Below are positions 8,709 to 17,448 of a stretch of 64,000 nt of DNA, piece by piece (position 1 is the stretch's first letter; every line of letters starts with the position of its first letter). The position numbers and the translations under genes are program-made. A model generated the notes under the pieces. It made no database searches and had not been told where the DNA came from. It saw nothing but the letters and a program-made list of their open reading frames with translations. Source of the DNA: Chitinophaga horti (GTDB taxonomy: Bacteria; Bacteroidota; Bacteroidia; Chitinophagales; Chitinophagaceae); assembly GCF_022867795.2 (NCBI RefSeq), contig NZ_CP107006.1, forward strand, positions 6,076,001-6,140,000, read 5' to 3'.

Positions 8709-8735
8709 ACAAATGCCGGTATAGCCGGCATTTGT
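8709..8735 (-). terminator. clpX terminator
   Basis: Read on the minus strand, ACAAATGCCGG pairs with its complement over a five-base loop and is followed by a run of T. It lies 27 bases after the clpX stop codon. Confidence 0.82.
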
Positions 8736-8761
8736 GTGGTATTGATAACGTTGAATCGTGT

Positions 8762-10003
8762 TTATGCTACTTTCAGTTTCACCAGGGTGCTTTGCTCCAG
8801 TTTTTCCTGTGCATAAGCGCGGGTGAGCGTAAAAGAGGTTTCGTTGCTGGATGGCAGTTCGAACATTGCATCGCTCAGTACTACCTCGCAGATAGAACGT
8901 AAACCACGGGCACCGAGTTTAAACTCCATGGCCTTGTCTACGATATAATCCACCGCATCATCGTCCACTTCCAAAGCAATACCTTCGACCTTGAAGAGTT
9001 TGCGGTATTGTTTTACCAGCGCGTTCTTAGGAATGGTAAGGATCTGTTTCAGCGCGTCTTTATCGAGGGAGTTGAGGTAAGTAACTACCGGCAACCTGCC
9101 TAACAGTTCGGGGATAAGGCCGAAGTTTTTCAGGTCCTGGGAGTTGACATAACGAAGGATGTGTTTCTTCGCATCCTCCTCTCTTTCCTTGTTCACGTTG
9201 AAGCCGATAGAATGTGTTTGGATACGGCGGCTGATGATACGGTCGATGCCGTCGAAGGCACCACCGCAAATAAACAGGATGTTCTGTGTATTTACTTTGA
9301 TCAGCTTTTGCTCCGGGTGCTTACGGCCGCCTTGTGGTGGCACCAGCACTTCTGTGCCCTCCAGCAGCTTCAGCAGGCCTTGCTGTACACCTTCGCCGCT
9401 AACGTCCCGGGTAATGGACGGATTGTCGCTTTTGCGGGCAATTTTGTCCAGCTCGTCGATGTAAACGATGCCGCGTTCTGCCGCTTCTACGTCGTAATTA
9501 CACACCTGTAACAGGCGGGTAAGAATACTTTCCACGTCTTCACCTACGTAACCGGCTTCGGTAAATACGGTAGCGTCTACGATGGTGAAGGGAACGTTCA
9601 ACAGTTTGGCGATAGATTTCGCCAGCAGGGTTTTACCTGTACCGGTTTCACCTACCATGATCAGGTTGGATTTTTCGATCTCCACCTCATCGTCACCTAC
9701 CTGCTGGTTCAGCCTTTTATAGTGATTGTACACGGCCACAGCCATGATCTTTTTCGCATCGTCCTGCCCGATAACATAGTCATCGAGGAACTTTTTGATC
9801 TCTACAGGTTTAGCTACTTTCGGCACGAAGTGGGAAGCGGCGGCTTTTTTACTGCCTTCCTGGTGAAACAGTTCCTGTTCTATGATCTCCTGGGCGTTTG
9901 CCACGCAGTTCTCACAAATATGCCCGTCTGCGCCCGCAATCAGTATTTGCACCTCATCTTTGGAGCGGTTACAGAACGAACATCTGATCTTGGAATCTTT
10001 CAT
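8762..10003 (-). CDS. clpX: ClpX, ATP-dependent unfoldase of the ClpXP protease
   Basis: A 413-residue AAA+ protein of normal length. The N-terminal zinc-binding domain has four cysteines (CSFC and CENC), followed by Walker A GETGTGKT, Walker B IVYIDELD, the pore loop GYVGED and the C-terminal sensor GARGLRS. It recognises tagged proteins, unfolds them and feeds them into ClpP. It is transcribed after clpP, but a terminator (10137-10163) separates the two, and a TAATTTTG box reading on the minus strand (10042-10049) suggests its own promoter. Confidence 0.97.
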   Translation of the reverse strand: MKDSKIRCSFCNRSKDEVQILIAGADGHICENCVANAQEIIEQELFHQEGSKKAAASHFVPKVAKPVEIKKFLDDYVIGQDDAKKIMAVAVYNHYKRLNQQVGDDEVEIEKSNLIMVGETGTGKTLLAKSIAKLLNVPFTIVDATVFTEAGYVGEDVESILTRLLQVCNYDVEAAERGIVYIDELDKIARKSDNPSITRDVSGEGVQQGLLKLLEGTEVLVPPQGGRKHPEQKLIKVNTQNILFICGGAFDGIDRIISRRIQTHSIGFNVNKEREEDAKKHILRYVNSQDLKNFGLIPELLGRLPVVTYLNSLDKDALKQILTIPKNALVKQYRKLFKVEGIALEVDDDAVDYIVDKAMEFKLGARGLRSICEVVLSDAMFELPSSNETSFTLTRAYAQEKLEQSTLVKLKVA

Positions 10004-10136
10004 CTAATAGTTTTTAAAATGGACCCCGGTGGGGTAGCTTACAAAATTAAGCTTTTTTAAGTTAGGTACCTGTTAAAATGGCAAGTGTTATGCCAGCTGC
10101 AGGTACTGGTACAGGGTGGGGGAGCCCTTAATAAAA

Positions 10137-10163
10137 AAGTCCCGGCTCAACACCGGGACTTTT
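10137..10163 (-). terminator. clpP terminator
   Basis: On the minus strand AAGTCCCGG pairs with CCGGGACTT over a short loop, followed by six T. It lies just past the clpP stop codon and would limit read-through into clpX. Confidence 0.82.
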
Positions 10164-10168
10164 CAATA

Positions 10169-10870
10169 TTACTGCGGGTTTTCAGCCGCTTTTTTTCTTG
10201 GATTTTTGTCGAGTACGTCATCGATGATGCCGTATTCTTTTGCTTCGTCAGCCGTCATCCAGTAGTCGCGGTCACCATCTTTCTCCACTTTTTTAACGGG
10301 CTGGCCGCTGTGGGAAGCGATGATCTCGTTCAGCTCTTTCTTCAGTTTGATGAACTCACGTGCAGTGATCTCGATGTCTGAAGTCTGGCCTTCTGCGCCA
10401 CCGTGAGGTTGGTGAATCATCACACGTGCATGTTTCAGCGCGGTGCGTTTGCCTTTGGTGCCTGCTACGAGCAGTACAGCGCCGAAAGAGGCGGCCATGC
10501 CGGTACAGATAGTGGCAATGTCAGGCGTCACCAGCTGCATGGTATCGTAGATGCCTAAACCGGCATAAACGGAACCACCAGGGCTGTTAATGTACATCTG
10601 AATATCACGCGTACGGTCTGTTGATTCGAGGAACAGCAACTGGGCGGTAATTACGTTAGCGACATAATCGGTAACAGGGTCACCCAGGAAAATGATGCGG
10701 TCCATCATCAGCCTTGAAAATACGTCCAGCTGTGCGATCTGCATCGGGCGCTCTTCGATGATATAAGGAGTCAGCGAGTTGATCTGGTGTTTGGCGTAGC
10801 TGTCAACCACCAGGCTGCTGATGCCACGGTGCTGGATGGCGTATTTTCTAAATTCGTTATTAATGTTCAT
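10169..10870 (-). CDS. clpP: ClpP, serine peptidase of the Clp protease
   Basis: A 233-residue peptidase. The catalytic triad is readable: Ser in GMAASFGA, His in MIHQPHGG and Asp in GDRDYWM. It forms the barrel-shaped chamber that degrades proteins delivered by ClpX. The first 35 residues are longer than in E. coli ClpP and could include a processed leader. Its start codon overlaps the end of tig by 11 bases, so the two are almost certainly co-transcribed and translationally coupled, a gene order (tig-clpP-clpX) found widely in bacteria. Confidence 0.96.
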   Translation of the reverse strand: MNINNEFRKYAIQHRGISSLVVDSYAKHQINSLTPYIIEERPMQIAQLDVFSRLMMDRIIFLGDPVTDYVANVITAQLLFLESTDRTRDIQMYINSPGGSVYAGLGIYDTMQLVTPDIATICTGMAASFGAVLLVAGTKGKRTALKHARVMIHQPHGGAEGQTSDIEITAREFIKLKKELNEIIASHSGQPVKKVEKDGDRDYWMTADEAKEYGIIDDVLDKNPRKKAAENPQ

Positions 10871-12245
10871 GATGGTGATGTTTATGAGGCAATTTTACAA
10901 ATTCTTCTGCAGTGATATCCTCGTTTTTCACTTTCACCTTAGTCTCCGCCCAATCAAACAGCTTGGTGGTAATCATTTCGCGGTAAGTCTGGTCAACTTG
11001 TTTTTCGTCCTGTAACAGACGCTCCATGTAGCTGTCTAACCATTCCGGGGCTTCGCCGGTGGCGCCGCCAACCTGGCCAAAGTAGCCCATGATCTTGGCT
11101 TTCATGTTATCTTTCAGTTCGTCGAAAGATACTTCCAGTTTATTATCGCGGATCAGTTTGTCGCTGATGAGTGTCCAGCGCAGCTGATGGTCGAAGTTAG
11201 GGTATTCAGCGGCTGCTTCTTCAGCAGTCTTCGGTTTTTCGCCGCCGGTTTGTAACCAACGCACCAGGAACGCTTTAGGCAGTTCGATCGGTGTTTCGTG
11301 CACCAGGGTCTCGAACAGGTCGTTGTGCATGTGGTTCTTTGCTTCCTGCGCCCAGTATTTCGCCATCTCTTCTTTCAGTTTCGCACGGAAAGCTTCTTCG
11401 GTGGTGATATTCTGGCCGGGGTAAACTTCGTTAAAGAAAGCTTCGTTCAGTTCTTTTTTAGTGATCAGGCCAACTTTAGTGATGGCGAGGGTAAAGTACT
11501 TTTTCGCTGCGTCTTTATCGGCGGCATCCAGGCCCAGGTCCTTCAAAATCCATTCCAGTCTTTCGTTATCGAAAGCTTTAGACAGTTGGATGGTGATGGT
11601 GTCATTTGCCTTTTTGCCCTGCAGTTTCTCCTGGATAGCTGCGGTGAAATTCTTAACGAGAAGGGTGTTCTCCTTTTTGATACCACCTTCTGTCAGGGTT
11701 CCTTTTGAGTCTGACTCATCAAATGTAACGGTTATTACGTTATCTTCTGATGTAATGCTTTCTGGTTCGCTCATCTCGCCACCTTTGAGGCGCATACGGT
11801 CGATCTCCTCGTCCAGCATTGTATCCGTAACCGTTACGTTATACTTGGTGAGCGAAGTTTTTGCCAGCAGCGGATCTACCTCGAAAGAAGGTTTCAGGCC
11901 CACCTCGAAATCGAAGTTGTATTCAGCAGGAGCGTTGTGATCAAAGTTTAAGGAATTGGTTTCCAGAGGAAGCGGTTGACCGAAAATCTCAAGTTTCTCT
12001 GTTTGCAGGTAGCCAGTCAGCTCTTTCTCTACAGTCTTGATAACCTCGTCGGCGAAAATAGCCTGACCGTGCATCTTTTTAACCATGCCGGCAGGTACCA
12101 TGCCCTTACGGAAACCAGGAATGTTGGCTGTTTTAGTAAAATGCTTTACAGCCTTGTCAAAGTTCGGAAGATAGTCTTCCTGGCTCACTTTCACAGTGAT
12201 CTTATCATTCAATAAACCAATGTTTTCTCTGGTTACAGTTGCCAT
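10860..12245 (-). CDS. tig: Trigger factor, ribosome-associated chaperone
   Basis: A 461-residue protein with the N-terminal ribosome-binding domain. Its signature appears as FRKGMVPAG, the equivalent of GFRxGxxP, near residue 45. The central peptidyl-prolyl isomerase region and the helical C-terminal domain follow. It binds nascent chains at the ribosome exit tunnel. The extreme C-terminus, HKHHHHEH, is strikingly histidine-rich, which could bind metal. The gene overlaps clpP by 11 bases. No clear -33/-7 promoter was found upstream. Confidence 0.93.
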   Translation of the reverse strand: MATVTRENIGLLNDKITVKVSQEDYLPNFDKAVKHFTKTANIPGFRKGMVPAGMVKKMHGQAIFADEVIKTVEKELTGYLQTEKLEIFGQPLPLETNSLNFDHNAPAEYNFDFEVGLKPSFEVDPLLAKTSLTKYNVTVTDTMLDEEIDRMRLKGGEMSEPESITSEDNVITVTFDESDSKGTLTEGGIKKENTLLVKNFTAAIQEKLQGKKANDTITIQLSKAFDNERLEWILKDLGLDAADKDAAKKYFTLAITKVGLITKKELNEAFFNEVYPGQNITTEEAFRAKLKEEMAKYWAQEAKNHMHNDLFETLVHETPIELPKAFLVRWLQTGGEKPKTAEEAAAEYPNFDHQLRWTLISDKLIRDNKLEVSFDELKDNMKAKIMGYFGQVGGATGEAPEWLDSYMERLLQDEKQVDQTYREMITTKLFDWAETKVKVKNEDITAEEFVKLPHKHHHHEH

Positions 12246-12415
12246 TTTGTTATATGATATTAATAATTAAAACACGTGTTTTATTTCAGGCCGGTGATAC
12301 ACCTTGCACGAAGATTGTGCCATGAGCCTGCAGAGAGGAATGCCCTGCCGTTTTAGCAGGCTAAAGCGCCCTGCCCCGCTTTTTTGGGGCGAATTTGGCA
12401 TGAAAACTGAAAAAG

Positions 12416-12497
12416 TGCGGGTGATAGGACTCGAACCTACATGCCGTGAAGCACCAGATCCTAAGTCTGGCGTGTCTACCAATTTCACCACACCCGC
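12416..12497 (-). tRNA. tRNA-Leu (anticodon TAG)
   Basis: The acceptor arms GCGGGTG and CACCCGC pair. The anticodon loop CTTAGGA lies between CCAGA and TCTGG and gives anticodon TAG. A variable arm typical of class II tRNAs and the T-loop GTTCGAGTCC are present. The length is 82 without an encoded CCA. A TACCTTTG box on the minus strand (12531-12538) is the probable -7 element. Confidence 0.95.
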
Positions 12498-12694
12498 ATG
12501 AAAAGAACATACCCCCATTTAAAGGGTTTGCAAAGGTATTCTTTTTTGGGAATTATAAAAATAATTACAACGCGCCCGAAATCATTGATTAATAACGGCG
12601 TTTTTCGTAATATGTAGATGCATTTATCTTCACCGGGATTACTGTAGAAGTGTACAAATGGAACCTTTACAGAACTTTCGTAATTTTGATACGT

Positions 12695-14944
12695 ATGGAT
12701 ACAGCGGTTGTTAAAAAATATAATCTCGACGAAGAACAGGAAAAAAAAGAGATCGTTCGCCACTACCGGGCCCTCATGCGCGCCCTTAAACCCCGTTTCA
12801 ATAAAGGAGGCGACCGCGAAGCAGTACGTACCGCCTTCGAAATGGCCGCCGACGCCCACCGGCACATGCGCCGCAAGTCCGGCGAACCTTACATCTTCCA
12901 CCCACTGGCCGTAGCCCAGATATGTGTGGAAGAAATAGGCCTCGGCGTACGCTCGGCCATTTGCGCCCTGCTGCACGATACGGTAGAAGATACGGAGTTA
13001 ACGCTGGAAGACGTAGACCGCGAGTTCGGACAGGAAATCGCCCACATCGTGGATGGACTCACCAAGATTTCCACCGTAATAGACTCCAACAACAACTCCA
13101 GCACCACTACGGCCCAGGCCGAAAACTTTAAAAAGATACTGCTCACCCTGGCGGACGATCCGCGGGTGATACTCATAAAGCTGGCCGACCGTATGCACAA
13201 TATGCGTACGCTCGACAGCATGGCGCGCGAAAAACAGCTGAAGATCGCATCTGAAACGGTGTTTATATACGCCCCACTGGCGCACCGTCTTGGCTTGTAT
13301 AACATCAAAAGCGAGATGGAAGACCTGGCCATGAAGTACACGGAGCAGGAAACGTACCGCGAGATCGCCAAAAAGCTGAAGGAGACGAAACGTGAACGTA
13401 CGCGCTATATCAACGAATTTATTAAACCTATTAAGGAAGTATTGCAGGAGGAGGGGTTCAACTTCGAGATCTATGGCCGGCCCAAGTCGATTCACTCTAT
13501 CTCCCACAAGATAAAAACCAAGGGCGTGAAGTTTGAAGAGGTGTACGACCTCTTCGCCATCCGCATCATCATGGATAGCGCCATTGAAAAGGAGAAGTCC
13601 GACTGCTGGAAGGTATATTCGATTATCACCGACTTTTACCACCCCAGCCCGGAACGTACGCGCGACTGGCTCAGCAACCCGAAAAGTAACGGCTACGAGG
13701 CGCTGCACGTAACGGTAATGGGCCCCAGCGGTAAGTGGGTGGAGGTACAGATACGTTCCAAACGTATGAACGAATACGCCGAAAAAGGCGTGGCCGCACA
13801 CTGGCGATATAAAGAAGGCAGCAATACCGTACAGGAGTCGAAGTTCGACCAGTGGTTCACACAGATCCGCGAGATACTGAACAACCCGGATTCCAATACA
13901 CTGGACTTCCTGGCCGACTTTAAAAGTAACCTTTTCACCGAGGAGATCTATGTATACACCCCGAAAGGCGACCTGCGTATACTGCCGGTAGGCTCTACCA
14001 CGTTGGATTTCGCCTATTCGATCCACTCCGCGGTAGGTAACAAATGTATTGGTGCCAAGGTGAACTATAAACTGGTGCCGCTCAGCCATAAACTGCGAAG
14101 CGGCGACCAGGTAGAGATCATTACCACCAACAAACAGAAGCCGTCCGACGACTGGTTGAACTTCGTGATTACAGCGAAAGCCAAAACCAAGATCAAGGAC
14201 GCCCTGAAGGAAGAGAAGCGCGTGGTGGCCATGGATGGTAAAGACCAGCTGGAGCGTAAGTTCAGCCACCTGAAGGTGCCCATGAGCCAGTATAACATTA
14301 ACGAAGTAACGCAGTACTATAAGCAGCAATCCCCGCTGGACCTGTACTACCAGATCGCCGTGAAAAACATCGATTTGTCGGACCTGAAGAACTTCAGCGT
14401 ACTGGGCGACCGCCTGGACCCGCCGAAGCCCGTTAAGGTCGTAGAACAGCCGCAGGTAGAGGATTCCAACAGCAAACACCTTAAAAAGGATGCAGAGCTG
14501 ATCATCTTCGGCGAAAGCTCCGACAAGATCGCCTATAAGCTGGCCAACTGCTGCCGCCCCATCCCGGGCGACGATGTATTTGGCTTCGTAACCGCGAGCG
14601 AGGGCCTTAAGATCCACCGCACGAACTGCCCGAATGCCGCGCAGTTATTGGCGAATTACGGCCACCGCGTAGTGAAAACCAAGTGGGTAAAGAACCGCGA
14701 GATTTCCTTCCTCACCGGCCTTCGCATCATTGGTATGGACGATGTGGGCGTGATTCACAAGATCACGAACATCATTTCCGGCGAACTGAAGGTGAACATT
14801 GCCGCCCTCACCATCGAAAGCCGCGAAGGCCTCTTCGAGGGCAGGATCAAGGTGTTCGTGCATGACAAGGAAGAGCTGGAAGAGCTGCTGCAGCGCCTTA
14901 AAACCCTGGATGGTATACAGGCCGTCACCCGCTGGGAAGAATAA
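12695..14944 (+). CDS. RelA/SpoT-type (p)ppGpp synthetase/hydrolase
   Basis: A 749-residue long RSH protein from ATG 12695; an upstream in-frame GTG at 12650 is less likely. It has an HD hydrolase domain with HDTVED, a synthetase domain (GYEALHVTV, AAHWRYKEG), a TGS domain (YVYTPKGD onwards), a conserved cysteine-containing helical part (NCCRPIPGDD) and a C-terminal ACT domain. The hydrolase and synthetase motifs both look intact, so it is probably the bifunctional enzyme controlling the stringent response. A TAATTTTG box at 12681-12688 ends six bases before the ATG, suggesting a leaderless or very short-leader mRNA. Confidence 0.94.
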   Translation: MDTAVVKKYNLDEEQEKKEIVRHYRALMRALKPRFNKGGDREAVRTAFEMAADAHRHMRRKSGEPYIFHPLAVAQICVEEIGLGVRSAICALLHDTVEDTELTLEDVDREFGQEIAHIVDGLTKISTVIDSNNNSSTTTAQAENFKKILLTLADDPRVILIKLADRMHNMRTLDSMAREKQLKIASETVFIYAPLAHRLGLYNIKSEMEDLAMKYTEQETYREIAKKLKETKRERTRYINEFIKPIKEVLQEEGFNFEIYGRPKSIHSISHKIKTKGVKFEEVYDLFAIRIIMDSAIEKEKSDCWKVYSIITDFYHPSPERTRDWLSNPKSNGYEALHVTVMGPSGKWVEVQIRSKRMNEYAEKGVAAHWRYKEGSNTVQESKFDQWFTQIREILNNPDSNTLDFLADFKSNLFTEEIYVYTPKGDLRILPVGSTTLDFAYSIHSAVGNKCIGAKVNYKLVPLSHKLRSGDQVEIITTNKQKPSDDWLNFVITAKAKTKIKDALKEEKRVVAMDGKDQLERKFSHLKVPMSQYNINEVTQYYKQQSPLDLYYQIAVKNIDLSDLKNFSVLGDRLDPPKPVKVVEQPQVEDSNSKHLKKDAELIIFGESSDKIAYKLANCCRPIPGDDVFGFVTASEGLKIHRTNCPNAAQLLANYGHRVVKTKWVKNREISFLTGLRIIGMDDVGVIHKITNIISGELKVNIAALTIESREGLFEGRIKVFVHDKEELEELLQRLKTLDGIQAVTRWEE

Positions 14945-14964
14945 CAATTTGCCATAATGGAAGG

Positions 14965-14991
14965 GCGGGACCGAAAGGTCCCGCTTTTTTT
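14965..14991 (+). terminator. relA/spoT terminator
   Basis: GCGGGACC and GGTCCCGC form a stem on a GAAA loop, followed by seven T. It lies 21 bases after the stop codon. Confidence 0.92.
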
Positions 14992-15016
14992 AGCCATCTT
15001 CAGGAGCCTTTCCCGG

Positions 15017-15036
15017 CCGCCGTTGTGTCACTCACT
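15017..15036 (+). repeat. Dispersed intergenic repeat, copy 1
   Basis: CCGCCGTTGTGTCACTCACT. Close matches occur in three other intergenic places: 15442-15456 (-), 41689-41710 (+) and 47561-47580 (-). The flanks are GC-rich and partly self-complementary, resembling a REP-like element. Confidence 0.7.
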
Positions 15037-15181
15037 GCATCTGCCGGTCCTTTCCCGGGCTATCTCATGCATCCTTTCGGGGACGCCTGCTGCCAACGCC
15101 CCGTATCGGTAGTGAGGGCGGCAAGTTGATGGTAACCGGCAGTAGAATTGTCGGAGAATCGCCTAATTAGTAGAGGGGAAC

Positions 15182-15247
15182 TCCAATGTAAGTCCAATGT
15201 AAGTCCAATGTAAGTCCAATGTAAGTCCAATGTAAGTCCAATGCGAG
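15182..15247. repeat. 11-bp tandem repeat, six copies
   Basis: Five perfect copies of TCCAATGTAAG and one altered copy (TCCAATGCGAG) in direct succession. The region is non-coding. The function is unknown; it could be a slippage-prone tract. Confidence 0.95.
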
Positions 15248-15274
15248 CGTTATGTAACTGTCCCGTCCTAAAAT

Positions 15275-15428
15275 AGGTTTACACCCGTGTGAGGTAATCC
15301 GGATTAAGGTTTACACCTGTATTTGTTAATCCGTATAGAGGTTTACAGTTTGTCGCGTCCCGAGATAGGTTTACACCCTGGCGAGATAAACCCGGACTTA
15401 GGTTTACACCCTGGTGAGGGGAGTGACC
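15275..15428. repeat. Degenerate tandem array with AGGTTTACACCC core
   Basis: Five units begin at 15275, 15307, 15339, 15367 and 15400 (steps of 32, 32, 28 and 33 bases). The core AGGTTTACACCC is exact in three units, nearly so in one and decayed in the third. The rest of the unit is also related between copies (TGAG, then TAATCCGGA). It lies between relA/spoT and purA. Confidence 0.85.
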
Positions 15429-15441
15429 ACCGTTGAAGGGT

Positions 15442-15456
15442 GTGACACAACGGCGG
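15442..15456 (-). repeat. Dispersed intergenic repeat, copy 2
   Basis: The minus strand reads CCGCCGTTGTGTCAC, sharing the first 15 bases of copy 1. Confidence 0.6.
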
Positions 15457-15566
15457 TTGAGGGGAGGGCCGCTGCTGGTGCCCAAAAAATACTTCTCCTT
15501 TTGCAGCTTTCGCTTATTTTTGCCTTTCTTTTTAAAACCGCAAGAAATATTAAATCTTAAATTATC

Positions 15567-16829
15567 ATGGTAGATGTATTGTTAGGTCTGCAATGGGGCG
15601 ACGAGGGCAAAGGCAAGATCGTTGATTACTTTGCAGGCAAATATGACGTGATCGCCCGTTTCCAGGGTGGCCCGAACGCAGGGCATACGTTGTATGTTGA
15701 AGGCCGGAAAATCGTATTGCATACCATTCCATCCGGTGTTTTCCACTCCAATACCATCAACCTGATAGGCAACGGTGTGGTACTCGATCCCGTAACTTTC
15801 AAGAAAGAGTGCGAGAAAATTGCTGCCGAAGGAGTCGATCTGAAGAAAAACCTCTTCATTTCTGAGAAAACGCACATCATTGTTCCCACGCACCGCGCGC
15901 TGGATAAAGCTTCCGAAATCGCTAAAGGCCATGAAAAGATCGGTTCTACGCTGAAAGGCATTGGTCCCGCTTACATGGACAAAACCGGCCGTAACGGTAT
16001 TCGTGTAGGCGACGTAATGGCACCTAACTTCGAAGAGGCTTACAACAAACTGAAAGCGAAACACCAGCAACTGCTGTCTAATTACAGCTTTGATGAGGAT
16101 ATTACCGAATGGGAAAAGGAATTTTTCGAGGCGGTAGAGTTCCTGCGTACCATGAACGTGGTAAATGGCGAATACTTCCTGAACAAACTGCTGAAAGAAA
16201 ATAAAAAAGTACTGGCAGAAGGCGCCCAGGGTTCTATGCTGGACGTTGACTTTGGTACTTATCCTTTCGTAACTTCCTCTAACACGATCTCTGCGGGCGT
16301 TTGTACCGGTTTGGGTATTGCTCCCCAGTGGATCAAAGGTGTGATCGGCGTAACGAAGGCATATTGCACCCGTGTAGGTAGCGGCCCGTTCCCAACAGAA
16401 CTGGAAGATGCGACAGGCGAAACACTGCGCCAGGTAGGCGGGGAGTTTGGCGCTACAACCGGCCGTCCACGCCGTTGCGGTTGGATCGACCTGGTGGCCC
16501 TGAACTATACCTGCATGCTGAGCGGCGTTACGGAACTGGTAATGACCAAAAGCGATGTATTGGACGCGTTCGACGAAATTGAAGCATGTGTGGCTTACGG
16601 GATCGACGGAAAAGAAACGAAAGAACTGCCTTTCCAGCTTAACGGACTGGATATCAAGCCGGTGTTGAAGAAATTCAGCGGCTGGAGCGAAAAGACGGCA
16701 GATAGTAAAAGCTACAGTGATTTGCCAAAAGAAATGAAAGAATTCCTGATATTCGTAGAGGAATACCTGGGCATACCTGTGAAGTTCGTGTCAAACGGCC
16801 CTGGCAGAGACCAGATATTGGAAAAGTAA
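15567..16829 (+). CDS. purA: Adenylosuccinate synthetase
   Basis: A 420-residue enzyme of normal length. It opens with GLQWGDEGKGKIVDYF, the GTP-binding loop and catalytic Asp, followed by the IMP-binding GGPNAGHT and the later GPFPTE and TTGRPRRCGW motifs. It joins IMP and aspartate to form adenylosuccinate in AMP synthesis. A TATTTTTG box at 15514-15521 is a likely -7 promoter element, downstream of the repeat-rich spacer. Confidence 0.97.
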   Translation: MVDVLLGLQWGDEGKGKIVDYFAGKYDVIARFQGGPNAGHTLYVEGRKIVLHTIPSGVFHSNTINLIGNGVVLDPVTFKKECEKIAAEGVDLKKNLFISEKTHIIVPTHRALDKASEIAKGHEKIGSTLKGIGPAYMDKTGRNGIRVGDVMAPNFEEAYNKLKAKHQQLLSNYSFDEDITEWEKEFFEAVEFLRTMNVVNGEYFLNKLLKENKKVLAEGAQGSMLDVDFGTYPFVTSSNTISAGVCTGLGIAPQWIKGVIGVTKAYCTRVGSGPFPTELEDATGETLRQVGGEFGATTGRPRRCGWIDLVALNYTCMLSGVTELVMTKSDVLDAFDEIEACVAYGIDGKETKELPFQLNGLDIKPVLKKFSGWSEKTADSKSYSDLPKEMKEFLIFVEEYLGIPVKFVSNGPGRDQILEK

Positions 16830-16924
16830 GTCAAAAAAGTACGAAAAAAATAGGGCAAAAAAAATTTGGCTAAACAAAAATTCTGTTAAAACTTTACGTC
16901 AGAAACATATAAGTTACACTCATT

Positions 16925-17377
16925 ATGAAATCAAAATCTGATAAAGAAAAAGAGACCAAGAAACCTACTTCGCCTAAGCCTGCGCCGGCTAAGAAAGCGG
17001 CTGAAAAGCCAAAGAAGGAAGTAGACGAGGATGAGGACGACGAGGACGATGAGGAGGAAACTCCAAAAAAGTCTGCTGCTTCCAAAAAATCAGATAAGTC
17101 CGCCTCTAAATCACGTAAAAAAGACGACGGTGACGACGAAGATGAGGAAGATGATGACAACGATGAATTAGGTGATGACGAGGATGATTCATGGGGTAAG
17201 ACGGATGACGACGACTATGATCCCGACTTCGAAGAGTTTGACATGCCGAAGGCTAAGGCTAAACGCGGACGTCCCAGCACCAAAAAGGGTGACGATGACG
17301 ATGACCTGGGTATTGACGACGAGTTTAAAGACATGTTCAACGATCGGTACGACGACGACGACGACGATGATTTTTAA
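16925..17377 (+). CDS. Acidic, disordered AT-hook protein
   Basis: A 150-residue low-complexity protein with a lysine-, proline- and alanine-rich N-terminal third, then alternating blocks of Asp/Glu and Lys/Ser. It ends in a mostly aspartate tail. Within it KAKRGRPSTKK (about residues 112-122) contains the RGRP core of an AT-hook, which binds the minor groove of AT-rich DNA. A short segment, DLGIDDEFKDMFNDRY, looks conserved rather than random. It may be a chromatin-like DNA-binding factor with an acidic regulatory tail. The next gene, pabB, starts within about 70 bases and may be co-transcribed. Confidence 0.72.
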   Translation: MKSKSDKEKETKKPTSPKPAPAKKAAEKPKKEVDEDEDDEDDEEETPKKSAASKKSDKSASKSRKKDDGDDEDEEDDDNDELGDDEDDSWGKTDDDDYDPDFEEFDMPKAKAKRGRPSTKKGDDDDDLGIDDEFKDMFNDRYDDDDDDDF

Positions 17378-17448
17378 TCATTAAAAGATAGGCTATCAGG
17401 ACGTTCCATAAATTTCCCGTAGACAACCTGACCGTATTTAAACAACAA

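Noticed and set aside
12998..14617. Long open frame antisense to relA/spoT (539 codons)
   Set aside because: It lies fully opposite a gene with intact motifs, has no recognisable domain or promoter, and reflects codon bias of the sense gene.
15275..15428. CRISPR-like array
   Set aside because: The units are diverged, the intervening parts are related to each other rather than unique, and no cas gene is present.
15279..15485. Minus-strand frame with repeated GVNL
   Set aside because: Its repeats simply translate the DNA array; there is no start context and no family resemblance.
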